Part shown: positions 17,708 through 27,765 of the stretch, one piece after another
Layout: each line of letters opens with the position of its first letter
Position numbering within the stretch: position 1 is the first letter of the stretch
Assembly (NCBI RefSeq): GCF_014836495.1
Contig: NZ_JACSQT010000002.1
Location: 124,001 to 188,000, forward strand
Source: Cytobacillus stercorigallinarum
GTDB taxonomy: Bacteria > Bacillota > Bacilli > Bacillales > Cytobacillaceae
Reading direction: 5' to 3'
DNA length: 64,000 bases
Made by a program: the position numbers and the translations under genes
The notes under the pieces: generated by a model
The model's database searches: none
Seen by the model: the letters and a program-made list of their open reading frames with translations, nothing else
What the model was told of the DNA's origin: nothing

Positions 17708-18856
17708 AAAAGCAGGTTCCATCTTATGGCCACCGGAGTCTTTAATAAAAAGGTCTACAGAAACATGTAAACTTTCGGGGGTAAGTGGGATTTTTCCTTT
17801 TTCTTGGACTTTGTTCCATTGTTTCAGATTCTTTTTATAGAGTCTATTTGATAAGTTATATATATCAATATCACTTTCTAATGCAGTGTTAAAGGTTTTT
17901 AGGATGTCCTGTTTTATCACTTCTTCTCCTTTTTGCTTAATTTTATTCAATTGCAGATCAGTTCCCATATGGGTAATAGATCCCTTTGCTTTCACCTCTA
18001 TTTCAAAACTTGGAGAATTATTTTTTATGTTTGAATTAGGTTTGACTTTAACCTTCATGTCGTTGATTAACAACCCTATATTCTCTGGACCACTTGGTTG
18101 AACGATTAATTCTTGATTCGTAAATTCCTCCTTCACCCATCTGTATCCAGCAATTTCATGATTATTGAAAATCCTTTTCATTTCTTTCTCCGACAATACT
18201 GCTAGCCCATCGAATTTTATCACAGAATCTTCCCCTTCATTAGATTCCCAAGTATCGTTTGAATAAGTGATTAAGGGAACAAGCGCTCGATATGGTGGTT
18301 CGTCCAGAGCAATGGATAAATTGCGTAGGTCCACTGGTGCCACATTAAAGTTTTTATTGGTTGTAACAGAGGGGTTGCTTAATCTTGTAAATTCCATAGA
18401 CATTCCGAGGATAGAGGTTGTTTTAAGGATTTTTTCTAATGGTTCGTTACAAACATACATCCATACGCGGTAATGCGCTTCAAAATAACGTTCAATATAA
18501 TCAACTACTGGCTTTAAAGAATCCTGATCAATGAGAGACGTTGTAAATACAATATAATTCAAGTGTCCCCAGAATACTTTTGATTGTGTAGAACGATAAA
18601 GCTTAATAATTGCTTCTTCGACTGAGTTTCCTGAAGCTTTACCAAGTTCATATTTAATTTTTTTATCGCCACCACTTGATTCAGATTTTGCCAATAATGA
18701 CAAGTTTATAATCTGAACATAAACGGTATATTTATTATCCTTATAATCAACACCTAATCCATGAGCATACATTTGCCTCTCAGGCTCGTGGCTGTCCCAG
18801 CATGCCGTAAGCAAAGGAGTAATCATTATGATAAGTATACATATTTTTTTAATCAT
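17702..18856 (-). CDS. Ger(x)C family spore germination lipoprotein
   Basis: A lipoprotein of about 384 residues: signal helix IKKICILIIMITPLL, then the lipobox cysteine (TACWDSHEPE), then the Ger(x)C domain (YAHGLGVDYKDNKYTVYVQ near the N terminus, VFWGHLNYIVFT in the middle). It is the outer-face lipoprotein subunit of a germinant receptor. ATG at 18856 follows AAGGCGG and overlaps the gerA stop by eight bases; an in-frame ATG at 18880 is less likely. The stop codon sits inside the right target duplication of the IS66 element, so the 3' untranslated region is now IS sequence. Confidence 0.9.
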   Translation of the reverse strand: MIKKICILIIMITPLLTACWDSHEPERQMYAHGLGVDYKDNKYTVYVQIINLSLLAKSESSGGDKKIKYELGKASGNSVEEAIIKLYRSTQSKVFWGHLNYIVFTTSLIDQDSLKPVVDYIERYFEAHYRVWMYVCNEPLEKILKTTSILGMSMEFTRLSNPSVTTNKNFNVAPVDLRNLSIALDEPPYRALVPLITYSNDTWESNEGEDSVIKFDGLAVLSEKEMKRIFNNHEIAGYRWVKEEFTNQELIVQPSGPENIGLLINDMKVKVKPNSNIKNNSPSFEIEVKAKGSITHMGTDLQLNKIKQKGEEVIKQDILKTFNTALESDIDIYNLSNRLYKKNLKQWNKVQEKGKIPLTPESLHVSVDLFIKDSGGHKMEPAFD

Positions 18857-20321
18857 TTCTTTTTCCGCCTTCTGTATCATCTAAGGGAGACAGGATCTTG
18901 GGCCTTGTTTTTTTCTTTTGTGCAGGTAATCTAAAAAGAGTTTTAAGTAATTCTATGGCACTTGAACTACTTAAATTTGATGTGTATGGCACACCAAATG
19001 TTTCGATTTTAGTAATATAAGTTAAGAGAACTAAGAAAGAAACCATAAAGCCAAAGAAGCCAAAGATTGTTGAAAATAATAAAATAAAGAATCTTGATAA
19101 TGCGATATTGCCAATCAGCGATTGATCACCTAATGTAAATGTGGCAACAGTGGACGTTGCGATGACTACAAGCAGAGTTGGACTGGATAATCCAGCGCTA
19201 ATAGCGGCATCGCCAATAATTAATCCACCAACTACACTCAATATTTGGCCAATAGGGGAAGGAAGCCTACTTCCGGCTTCTTTAAAGAGTTCAAACAATA
19301 AAAGCATAAAGAATGCTCCTAGAGATGACGGAAAAGGCACTCCTTTTCTTGCTTCAACAATAGTAGCTAACAAACTTATTGGTAATTGGTCCTGATGAAA
19401 GGTAGTCATTGTAATATAGAATCCAGGGAGAAGTGTTGATACTATAATGCTAAAAACTCTAAAGATACGTTCGAGAGAGTTGTATAAATATGGATTCTCT
19501 TTGTCTTCACTTGACTTGAATAAATAGTAAAAGTTAACTGGTGTCAGATAGGCGTATGGTACACCATCAATAAGAATGACAAAGCGAGCATCTAATAAGG
19601 ACTGTACGGCAAAATCCGGCTTGCCGGTATATCGATAGCGAGGAAAGAGTGCGTATGGATTATCATTTATCAGTTCCTCTAGTTGTGTACCACTTAAGAG
19701 TCCATCTATATCAATATTGTTTAATTTTTGCTTTATTTTGTCCAGAATTTCTTTGTTCGCCACATCATCTATATATAAAAGCGCCACTTTCGTTTTTGAC
19801 CTTCGTCCTATTTCTAGCATTTCGGTGATTAAGGATGTTGTCTTGAGCCTTTTTCTAATAAGTGCTATATTGACAGATATTTCTTCAATAAAATTATCTC
19901 TAGGGCCCTTTATAGTAACCTCTGTCCTAGTTTCTTCCGGTTGACGTTTAGGAAAATCAGGTATATTCACTTCGAAGAAAATGTTATCAAAACCAAAATC
20001 AAGTAATACCATTCCAGAAAAAACATCAGAAATGAGCTGGTCATTCTCAGTAACGACCTTGAAGGAGGGGAGATGTAAACCTGATAGAATTTCTTCAACC
20101 GTCCCTACTTGATCACGGTTGGAAAAATATTTCTCCAATGCTCCATACACATCTTTAAATAGCATTTCATTATTAATCATCCCTGGAGAGTAAACCATTA
20201 TTACTTGATTATTGTTGAAATAGGCGCTCTCAAACTTAACATCTGCACTATTCTTAAACATATCTTTTAATTTGTTGTTTGATGGAGGATTTTCATTTAC
20301 ACCTTTATTATGACTAGACAT
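18849..20321 (-). CDS. Ger(x)A family spore germination protein
   Basis: A 490-residue GerA-type receptor subunit. The large hydrophilic N-terminal domain contains the family segment EVTIKGPRDNFIEEISVNIALIRKRL; four to five membrane helices follow from about residue 290 (GFYITMTTFHQDQLP, then PFPSSLGAFFMLLLFELFKEAG). The C-terminal tail is basic (PAQKKKTRPK). It acts in the spore inner membrane with the B and C subunits in germinant sensing. Its start overlaps the end of the B-subunit gene by eight bases and its stop overlaps gerC, so the three are translationally coupled. Confidence 0.93.
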   Translation of the reverse strand: MSSHNKGVNENPPSNNKLKDMFKNSADVKFESAYFNNNQVIMVYSPGMINNEMLFKDVYGALEKYFSNRDQVGTVEEILSGLHLPSFKVVTENDQLISDVFSGMVLLDFGFDNIFFEVNIPDFPKRQPEETRTEVTIKGPRDNFIEEISVNIALIRKRLKTTSLITEMLEIGRRSKTKVALLYIDDVANKEILDKIKQKLNNIDIDGLLSGTQLEELINDNPYALFPRYRYTGKPDFAVQSLLDARFVILIDGVPYAYLTPVNFYYLFKSSEDKENPYLYNSLERIFRVFSIIVSTLLPGFYITMTTFHQDQLPISLLATIVEARKGVPFPSSLGAFFMLLLFELFKEAGSRLPSPIGQILSVVGGLIIGDAAISAGLSSPTLLVVIATSTVATFTLGDQSLIGNIALSRFFILLFSTIFGFFGFMVSFLVLLTYITKIETFGVPYTSNLSSSSAIELLKTLFRLPAQKKKTRPKILSPLDDTEGGKRND

Positions 20322-21408
20322 AATTTTTCTCCTGTTTTCTAAATGGTTTTATAACTACAAGCAAGTACAAAACAAACGAAAATATAAAAATGAGGATACA
20401 TGTACTTGGGAAATAATAGAAATGCAAAAAATGGATATAAATACTATCGTTTATTGGCAACAAGGCTAGACAGCTAATAACCAAAACAGGTATGAATAAC
20501 CATTTGCTAGTATGTTTCTTTTTTAAATTCAATTCACGAATAATAAATAAATGAGTGGATATGCGAATAAATGCGCCAGACAACCACTGATATAAAGACA
20601 AAAAGTCAAGATGCTCAATAAAATCACCAATGGCAACAAGTCCCCATTGTTCATAAGCTGGAAACCTTTGTCTTCCTGCCTCTATTGGGCCAAATTCTAT
20701 GATTGATCCTATTAATGGTCCTAATGTTAGCCCTGTTAAAATAATGGATATGTATACAAAATGTTTGAATTGATAGGGCTTGGATACTTTATGTTGAAGC
20801 AAAATAAAGAAAATAACCTCTCCCATACCTGATAACTGATATAAGGTACCATTCAAAACAGGTTGAATGCCATTTTCAAGAAAGGGTTGTAATAAGCTAA
20901 TATCTTTTTCTGGTGTATTTGCTATGGAAACAAAAATACCAAATGCAACAATAAAGATAAGTATGAATACATTTAATGATGCTAAAGAAGAAATATTTGT
21001 AGTGGATGTATACCAACAAGCAAGAATTAATATGACAACCAAAAGGAATTTCGGTGTTTCAGGTAAAAATGAAATACTTGTCCACGTTATTGTTTCTCTT
21101 AAAGTTACAGCAGCAGTCACGGTACTAAAAAAAGAGATGAAAATATAAATTGCCATACTCATACTTTTACTTATATACTTATCTATCCATTTAATTATAT
21201 TCATGCCGTTAGTTTTTCGATGAAGAGTAAGCAATAGCCAACTCCAAAGAAGAGTAATGACTAACGCAATGAATATACTTAACCAAGCATCCCTACCTGC
21301 TGTTTGTATAAGAGGGGGGATTAATAGTACATGAACAGACAAGCCTATATTAGTAATAGCAATAAATATCAATTGAATGATAGGAATTTTTGTTTGATTC
21401 AAAAACAA
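20314..21408 (-). CDS. Ger(x)B family endospore germination permease
   Basis: A 364-residue protein with about ten membrane helices, of the amino acid-polyamine-cation transporter-related GerB group (IPIIQLIFIAITNIGLSVHV at the start; LSGMGEVIFFILLQHKV in the middle). It is the germinant-binding membrane subunit. ATG at 21408 follows CTAGGAGG. It is the first gene of the operon, so the order is B-A-C rather than the common A-B-C. Confidence 0.92.
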   Translation of the reverse strand: MFLNQTKIPIIQLIFIAITNIGLSVHVLLIPPLIQTAGRDAWLSIFIALVITLLWSWLLLTLHRKTNGMNIIKWIDKYISKSMSMAIYIFISFFSTVTAAVTLRETITWTSISFLPETPKFLLVVILILACWYTSTTNISSLASLNVFILIFIVAFGIFVSIANTPEKDISLLQPFLENGIQPVLNGTLYQLSGMGEVIFFILLQHKVSKPYQFKHFVYISIILTGLTLGPLIGSIIEFGPIEAGRQRFPAYEQWGLVAIGDFIEHLDFLSLYQWLSGAFIRISTHLFIIRELNLKKKHTSKWLFIPVLVISCLALLPINDSIYIHFLHFYYFPSTCILIFIFSFVLYLLVVIKPFRKQEKNYV

Positions 21409-21808
21409 GACCTCCTAGCCTAGAAGGCGCAATTTTTAGCTTCGAATGTAGCTTATGGTAATTATGGATTAATATACATTGATGAAACAAAGAAAAATGG
21501 GTATTGAAAATGTTAAAAACCTAGAGGGTAGATAGTGGTTTAAAATTAAATGTAATAAGTATGCCAAAAAAATTTTTAATGTATGATAGGAAATATATTG
21601 AGGAGTAGAATTGTAAAGTATTATAAAGCAAATAAAACTTAATATATATGAACAAACCTAATAAGAATTTTCGGAGGTTTTTTTGCTAATTATAGTTATA
21701 AATTAAATGAAAAATGTTTAGAAGATAAACAAAAAAGGGAAGAATCCATAGGTACAAAGGCTTAATTTTTGAAAAATACATAGATTAATCGTATTTAGGT
21801 AAAGGGAG
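21409..21808. other. Intergenic region between the ger operon and the Mga-type gene
   Basis: A 400-base AT-rich divergent spacer. It should hold the forespore (sigma-G) promoter of the ger operon. The nearest match I can see on the minus strand is TGTATA (21473-21478) and CATAAGC (21451-21457), 15 apart, which is a poor fit. A weak AAACCT...AGGTTTTTTT stem lies near 21653-21685. Confidence 0.4.
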
Positions 21809-21820
21809 ATGAAAAATAAA

Positions 21821-23282
21821 ATGTATAACTTTTTGGACAGATCTATTTATCAAAAAGTACGTGTGCTCCTATTTCTATATAACAGTAGAAATAATTGTTC
21901 AATAACTGAAATCTCTGAGTATGTAAATATTTCAGAGAAGACAGTTATAAAGTTTCTCGAAGAACTATCGAAAGATTTTGTTGAAATAAATATAGGAGCT
22001 GAGATTGAATACAAGAATAATAAAAGTGTTCAATTAAATACAAAAGATAATTTTTCTATCAAAAAGATGGAACGTTTTTATTTAGTACAATCATTGACTT
22101 ACAAAGCATGTGATGAAATCTTTTATAATACTTTTGATAATATTGGCACTTTTGCTGAAAAAAATTATACTAGCTATGCAACGATGTATAGAAGAATAAA
22201 TAAAATTAAACCTTTATTAGATCAATTTAATCTTAAATATTCTACTCAAGATATGTCATCTTTTCACGGAACTGAAACACAGTTTCGTTACTTTTATTTT
22301 TTATTTTATTGGAATTCATGTTGGGGGGAAGTGTGGCCATTTACATTTGTAACACGTGAACAAATGCTAGAAATACTTTCAAAAGAAAATAAGACGATAA
22401 CAGAACCTATGCTTTATTGGCTTGCAATTACAATCACAAGAGCAAAATTGGGTTATATAATAGAAAACGATGTATCATACAAATCGTTCACAAAACACAA
22501 TTATTTGTATCAGTCTTTTTTCTAGTTTAGCTAAACCTTTATTTGATGAACTTACCACGTTAAATGAAGAAGAAATCAATTTGGAAATGATGTTTTCGTT
22601 TACAGTTATAAGTTGTTATGAGTTTTATCATCCCAAAGATCAAAATATCGGACATATTTTAAATTTCTCCCATTATCATTATCAAGATTTATTTGTTCAG
22701 ACAACTATCTATTGGTTAGATACTTTTATGAATTATTTTTCGATCAATATAAGCGGGGAAGAATACAGTGCACTATTTGTTAATCTGATGTACTTACATT
22801 ATTCTATACAAATATTTAATGGCCCAGCATTCTTATTTAAAGAAGATCTTTTTAAAGTAGCATTTGAGCAAGAACCTACCTATTATGTGAAACTGATGAA
22901 TGAATTTTATGATGAATTACAAAAAAACACCCAATACTCCACAATATTAAACCAACGTGAAAAGTTAATAGGGAGGTACCACAGTATTCTAAAACAAATT
23001 ATTAGTTTTAATCCGGACCCGGAACCAATTAAGATAAAATTATTTTCTATTCTTAATGATAACTTTAGACAATTAATCATTGAAAAACTTAATGCATCAG
23101 ACTTACATATTAAATTATGTAATGATACAGAATCTCCGGATCTAATTATTACAGATCGTCTTTATTTAGATTTAAAAAAATATAATACAAAAATATTTGT
23201 ATGGAACTCTATTCCAAATAATAAGGACTATGAAAGATTAAAAACCTGTATAGAATATTTACATATGGATCATATAAATTAA
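21821..23282 (+). pseudogene. Mga-family transcriptional regulator, split by a one-base frameshift
   Basis: Two overlapping frames together encode one protein of about 486 residues, the normal length for Mga/AtxA-type regulators. The first (to TAG at 22523) has the N-terminal helix-turn-helix NCSITEISEYVNISEKTVIKF and the start of the PRD-like central domain. The second continues with SSLAKPLFDELTTL and ends in a PTS EIIB-like C-terminal region. Removing one T from the T6 run at 22516-22521 joins them as LYQSFSSLAKPL. ATG at 21821 is favoured over 21809, which touches the AAAGGGAG site. It is either a pseudogene, a slippage-controlled gene, or a sequencing error. The target is unknown; Mga-type proteins often control surface-protein genes, and a WxL cluster lies 6 kb away. 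Confidence 0.7.
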
Positions 23283-23286
23283 CCTC

Positions 23287-23335
23287 ATTGCGATTTTTCG
23301 GATAGACGGTGGTGTTGTAGACGGAAAATCGCAAT
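23287..23335 (+). terminator. Stem-loop after the Mga-type gene
   Basis: ATTGCGATTTT (23287-23297) pairs perfectly with AAAATCGCAAT (23325-23335) across a 27-base loop that can pair partly itself. It starts four bases after the stop but lacks a T tract, so efficiency is uncertain. Confidence 0.5.
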
Positions 23336-23733
23336 AGAATTGATTGATTGACATAAAAGTATTGTCAATTTAATTTTTGGAATTAGAAAAAAATTCAAAT
23401 GTTATACAGGAAAATCTTGTTACATGATGTAGAGTTACAAAGAGTTAAGCCTTAAAAGGGATCCATACATGTAATAAATATAACTTTAATTTAACGTTGC
23501 GATTCAATAATTTGGTATGATTATGCAACTCTTTATAATTTTATTTATAATAAATAGCATGAACCGCGAAACCAATTTCTTGAAGAAAATGAAACTGATT
23601 AAAATCAAATGCTAGAGTGCCAGAAAAATTCGCTTATGCCTTAGTCGACTTTATGGTTAAGTACTTACTTTGATTAACTAATATACCATAGATAGGATAA
23701 GAAAGAGGGCTATGGAGACGGGAGATAGGACTT
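23336..23733. other. Intergenic region upstream of the MFS gene
   Basis: About 400 AT-rich bases in which I see no gene, RNA or clear promoter. Confidence 0.4.
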
Positions 23734-23847
23734 TTGAAAAATATTATCCTTTCTATTCCAATACTAACAATAGTAGTACTATTGTTATATTTACCACTAA
23801 TTGAAAGGAATATTGATGTTGGATTTAGATGTGTTTACGAAGCTTAG
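23734..23847 (+). CDS. Possible 37-residue membrane peptide
   Basis: A short TTG-initiated frame: KNIILSIPILTIVVLLLYLPL forms one membrane helix, followed by a short polar tail ending RCVYEA. A GGAGACGGGAGATAGGA stretch supplies a binding site. It ends 18 bases before the MFS transporter start and could be a leader or small partner peptide. It is too short for a family call and may be chance. Confidence 0.35.
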   Translation: MKNIILSIPILTIVVLLLYLPLIERNIDVGFRCVYEA

Positions 23848-23865
23848 GAATGAGGGAGGAAAAAG

Positions 23866-25098
23866 GTGAATAAATCATTTTATTATTTATGGGCCAGTAT
23901 CTCTTTTGGAAAGCTTTCCCTATCACTATATACAATGACCGCAACCTTAATCATCTTTTCATTGACTCATTCCGCTACTCTTGCTGCTATGGTAATGCTA
24001 ATACATGTAATTGGGAAATTTCTTAGTGGATTTGTATTCCCACTAGTTACAGAAAGTACTTCATTGAAGAAAATTTTAAGTATGTCACAACTTACTCAAT
24101 TCCTTATTATTGCATGCATATTAGGTGTTGTAAGTATGGATATCAATCAGGTTGTGCAATTAACATTTATTTATTCTTTAATCGGACTAGCAGCATTTAT
24201 GGATGGGTTTATCTCCCCATCTCGCATGTCACTAATACCTGAGCTGGTGGAAGACACAAAGATAGGTAAAGCAAATAGCCTGATTAGTACAACTGATCAA
24301 TCATTTGCTTTACTTGGATGGTCTGTAGGAACAATAGCTATTAATTATTATGGTGAAAGTAGGGTTTTATTAGTAAGTTTAACTCTTTTGATGCTTTCTT
24401 TTTTCTCATCATTACGATTAAAAATTAAAAAGATAAAGGAAGCAAAAAAACTGCCGAAATGGGAAATCATCAAAGCTGGTTGGTTCATTCTTTTTAGTAA
24501 AAAAAATCATATGAGAACCATTACAACTATGGATATATTGGAAGGAATTGCTTCTGGAATTTGGATAGGCGGTATAACATTGGTATTCGTAATTGAAGTA
24601 CTGAATAAAGGGGAACAATGGTGGGGCTTCATTAATACAAGTTATTATGTAGGAAGTATTTTAGGTGGAATCCTGATAACTATTTTCTCCAGAAAGCTTC
24701 AAAAACATTTAATAAAAGGGATTATCGTAAGTTCATTTTTAGTGAGTATGTTGATATTTTTTTATGCAGCTAACAGTACTGCCTGGATAGCTCTTGTTTT
24801 AGTAGTCATAATGGGCCCTTTTTACCAATTAAGAGATATTTCTCAACAAACCTATATCCAAAAAGTTACTTTAGATGACTCATTATCTAAATTGTATGCC
24901 GCAAAGGATAATCTTTATTATTTGGTATTTGCGCTTTCAGTGTTTATTACAGGCCTGATTTCGGACTATATGGGTGTTGTTTATGTCTACTTTTTGGCAT
25001 TTCTACTGTATTTGATTTCTTCAATTTTTGCCTTAATTACATTCCGAAAGGGAAATCAAAGTCCACAGATTGATAAAGTAATTAATGAGTACCAGTAA
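23866..25098 (+). CDS. MFS transporter
   Basis: A 410-residue major facilitator with about 12 membrane helices. Its make-up resembles the MFS_3 group of drug or macrolide exporters: a paired-domain layout, DGFISPSRMSLIPELV between helices 4 and 5, and a basic cytoplasmic loop (LRLKIKKIKEAKKLPKW) between the halves. GTG at 23866 follows GAGGGAGGA. No adjacent gene reveals its substrate. Confidence 0.85.
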   Translation: MNKSFYYLWASISFGKLSLSLYTMTATLIIFSLTHSATLAAMVMLIHVIGKFLSGFVFPLVTESTSLKKILSMSQLTQFLIIACILGVVSMDINQVVQLTFIYSLIGLAAFMDGFISPSRMSLIPELVEDTKIGKANSLISTTDQSFALLGWSVGTIAINYYGESRVLLVSLTLLMLSFFSSLRLKIKKIKEAKKLPKWEIIKAGWFILFSKKNHMRTITTMDILEGIASGIWIGGITLVFVIEVLNKGEQWWGFINTSYYVGSILGGILITIFSRKLQKHLIKGIIVSSFLVSMLIFFYAANSTAWIALVLVVIMGPFYQLRDISQQTYIQKVTLDDSLSKLYAAKDNLYYLVFALSVFITGLISDYMGVVYVYFLAFLLYLISSIFALITFRKGNQSPQIDKVINEYQ

Positions 25099-25787
<689 letters not shown>

Positions 25788-25824
25788 GAAAAAGTTATAA
25801 ACCATTCTTCGATTTATAACTTTT
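25788..25824 (-). terminator. Terminator of the 26314-25841 gene
   Basis: AAAAGTTATAAA (25790-25801) and TTTATAACTTTT (25813-25824) form a 12-bp stem with an 11-base loop, 16 bases past the stop on the minus strand. Confidence 0.7.
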
Positions 25825-25840
25825 AGTTTACATAATAATA

Positions 25841-26314
25841 TTATTGTCTCTGTAAAGCTTTACTTAAGAACTGTCTTACGTTTCCATAGTATTGTATCTT
25901 ATTAAACTCAGTATAATCAGATTGAAACTGTACGTAGATTGGTGAATCGAGCAACCAAGGATAATGCTGTAAAAATTGTTGATCCCCATAAACAAGCGCT
26001 ATTAACCAATTATTGATCTCTCTTTCATAAATAAGGAATCTTATCTTAGCATAAGGTTCAGTGTATTCCCCTTTACTAATTTGAAAACGGCAGAACAATA
26101 CATATTGCCCCATTTGCGGTATCCACTTCGCTTGGAGCGCATCAGAATGATTGTACTCATTGTCTTGTACGTCCTCAATGGAAATGCTCAAATAAGCTTG
26201 TTCATCTCCATAAGGCTGTCGAAAGTAATAATTTCTATATTCAACTGGCTTTACATCTGTTGCAGGAGCAAGAATATCAACCTTTAATTTTGTTAAATCT
26301 AACTCTTCATTCAT
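25841..26314 (-). CDS. Hypothetical protein, about 157 residues
   Basis: I do not recognise this protein. It is acidic and cytosolic, with no signal or membrane segment, and rich in aromatic residues (RNYYFRQPYGDEQAYLSI, QYVLFCRFQ, WLIALVYGDQQF). ATG at 26314 is chosen because AGGGGAAGGA lies 5-6 bases upstream; an in-frame start at 26359 has no such site. It is a single-gene unit with its own terminator. Confidence 0.6.
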   Translation of the reverse strand: MNEELDLTKLKVDILAPATDVKPVEYRNYYFRQPYGDEQAYLSISIEDVQDNEYNHSDALQAKWIPQMGQYVLFCRFQISKGEYTEPYAKIRFLIYEREINNWLIALVYGDQQFLQHYPWLLDSPIYVQFQSDYTEFNKIQYYGNVRQFLSKALQRQ

Positions 26315-26442
26315 TGTATCCTTCCCCTTCATTATAAAGTGGTGACTTCTATACATCATATGCCTATTAGCTAAAGTTGTGCTAGTTAGACATTTATCCC
26401 TTATCCTTTACTACAAGTTAACAAACTTGATGAATATATCAT

Positions 26443-26494
26443 AAAAAATACCTATAGTTTATCTTTACTTTTTTAAGCGAAGATAAACTATAGG
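26443..26494 (-). terminator. Terminator of the secreted-protein gene
   Basis: A 15-bp perfect stem, CCTATAGTTTATCTT (26451-26465) with AAGATAAACTATAGG (26480-26494), followed on the minus strand by a T tract (ATTTTTTATG). Confidence 0.85.
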
Positions 26495-26504
26495 CTATAA
26501 CGGC

Positions 26505-27266
26505 TTATTTGTTTCTTACATCCAAAATTTCTACGTTCATTAATTGCCATTTTTCATCTTCTCTTATCCAAAAAGATTGCAAAAAAGCAATAGTATCATT
26601 ATGGTCTATACCTGTGACCCTTTGCATGCCCTTCAAACCCTTTTCTCCCTTTGTATTTTCAAAAGGAGTCAGCATACTGTAAGAGTTAACAGTTAGTTCA
26701 AATGGTTCGTTTAACTTCCCTTTATGATATATACCGAGCTTTTCATACGCTTTTGCATTTCCAGCTAAATCAAACGTTACTTCTCTATTTTCGTTTTCTA
26801 CTGCGATAACAGCTTCGTAATTATCCTCTAATTGCGCAGTAGAAATGACTGGATCAGGCACTCCTAAGTTAATTAGTTTCCCATCTTGATAACTATAAAG
26901 ATAGTATGCAGCATTTTCTCCACTATCTTCTGTATTGATTTTCACTAGTAATTCCTTTTTACCATCATCATTAAAATCAATGATTTTTAATCGTGGGTCA
27001 AACCCTGCTTCTAAATCTACTTTGACAGATTTTTTTAGATTATCTTCTACTTCTAATGATAATTCTTTAAAAAAACCAGCTTCTTCTTCATAGCGGATCC
27101 CTTTAATCTTTATCGTCTCTTTTAACGCTTTACCAGAAAGCTCTGCTTCTTGGGTAATGACTGTTTTTTGCTCTTCATTCTTATCTGCACCAGCATATAC
27201 AGCGGTCATGGTGGATAAACTCATCAAGAAAAAGGCAGTTAATGCGACAAGCACTTCTTTCTTCAT
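26505..27266 (-). CDS. Secreted hypothetical protein
   Basis: A protein of about 253 residues with a Sec signal peptide (KKEVLVALTAFFLMSLSTM, cleaved after TAVYAGA). The mature part contains IIDFNDDGKKELLVKI, a DxNxDGxxE calcium-binding or VCBS/FG-GAP-like turn, and further beta-rich sequence. The C terminus FWIREDEKWQLMNVEIL resembles the end of extracellular NTF2-like or repeat proteins. ATG at 27266 follows TTAGGAGGG. Function unknown; it is downstream of the rtp-like gene on the same strand but separated by about 75 bases. Confidence 0.65.
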   Translation of the reverse strand: MKKEVLVALTAFFLMSLSTMTAVYAGADKNEEQKTVITQEAELSGKALKETIKIKGIRYEEEAGFFKELSLEVEDNLKKSVKVDLEAGFDPRLKIIDFNDDGKKELLVKINTEDSGENAAYYLYSYQDGKLINLGVPDPVISTAQLEDNYEAVIAVENENREVTFDLAGNAKAYEKLGIYHKGKLNEPFELTVNSYSMLTPFENTKGEKGLKGMQRVTGIDHNDTIAFLQSFWIREDEKWQLMNVEILDVRNK

Positions 27267-27339
27267 TGTAAAGACCCTCCTAACATTATTATTAGGATGT
27301 CCCTTATTGGAAGAAAAATGCAAAAAAGACATGAAAAAT

Positions 27340-27732
27340 TTATTTTCTTTTTATCGGTCCATAATGATCACTCATGGCTTGATTAAGCAGTCCTAAACAA
27401 CGGTCAAGCTCCACTTTCATTTGCTTTCTATACAGCTCGTATTCTTGTTTTCCCTTTTCCGTAAAATGATAAATGATAATTTCTTGAAAATCTACGCCAG
27501 GTTCTCCAAGTAACTTTTTTTCTCTTCTCACCCACCCCTCTCTCGTTAATTCATGTAATGTTTTATAGATTTCGGAATGAGTAGGATGATATCCATATGG
27601 TTTAAATTCGGTTCTTAAATCATCTAAAAACTGAGTACCATAACGTTTATTCGCTTCAATCATTTTGAGTAAATACAATTTCAAAAATGCTCTTTGTCTG
27701 ACAAGAAAGCCCCTCTTTAATTCTGTTTCCAT
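27340..27732 (-). CDS. rtp: Replication termination protein (RTP) homologue
   Basis: A 130-residue winged-helix protein that closely resembles Bacillus subtilis RTP as I remember it: GFLVRQRAFLKLYLLKM at the N terminus, an FKPYGYHPTHSEIYKTLHEL recognition region, and the long C-terminal dimerisation helix YRKQMKVELDRCLGLLNQAMSDHY. RTP dimers bind Ter sites and halt replication forks of one polarity. The protein is about eight residues longer at the C terminus than the B. subtilis one. GGGGAG precedes the ATG. It lies only 33 bases after the DUF2812 gene, so it may be read from the PadR promoter; RTP itself belongs to the PadR-like winged-helix fold. I found no Ter site near it. Confidence 0.82.
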   Translation of the reverse strand: METELKRGFLVRQRAFLKLYLLKMIEANKRYGTQFLDDLRTEFKPYGYHPTHSEIYKTLHELTREGWVRREKKLLGEPGVDFQEIIIYHFTEKGKQEYELYRKQMKVELDRCLGLLNQAMSDHYGPIKRK

Positions 27733-27765
27733 CGTTCTCCCCTACCTTTGCTATGATGAATCATG

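Noticed and set aside
21451-21478. Sigma-G promoter of the ger operon
   Set aside because: TGTATA-N15-CATAAGC is only a partial match with short spacing, too weak to list as a feature.
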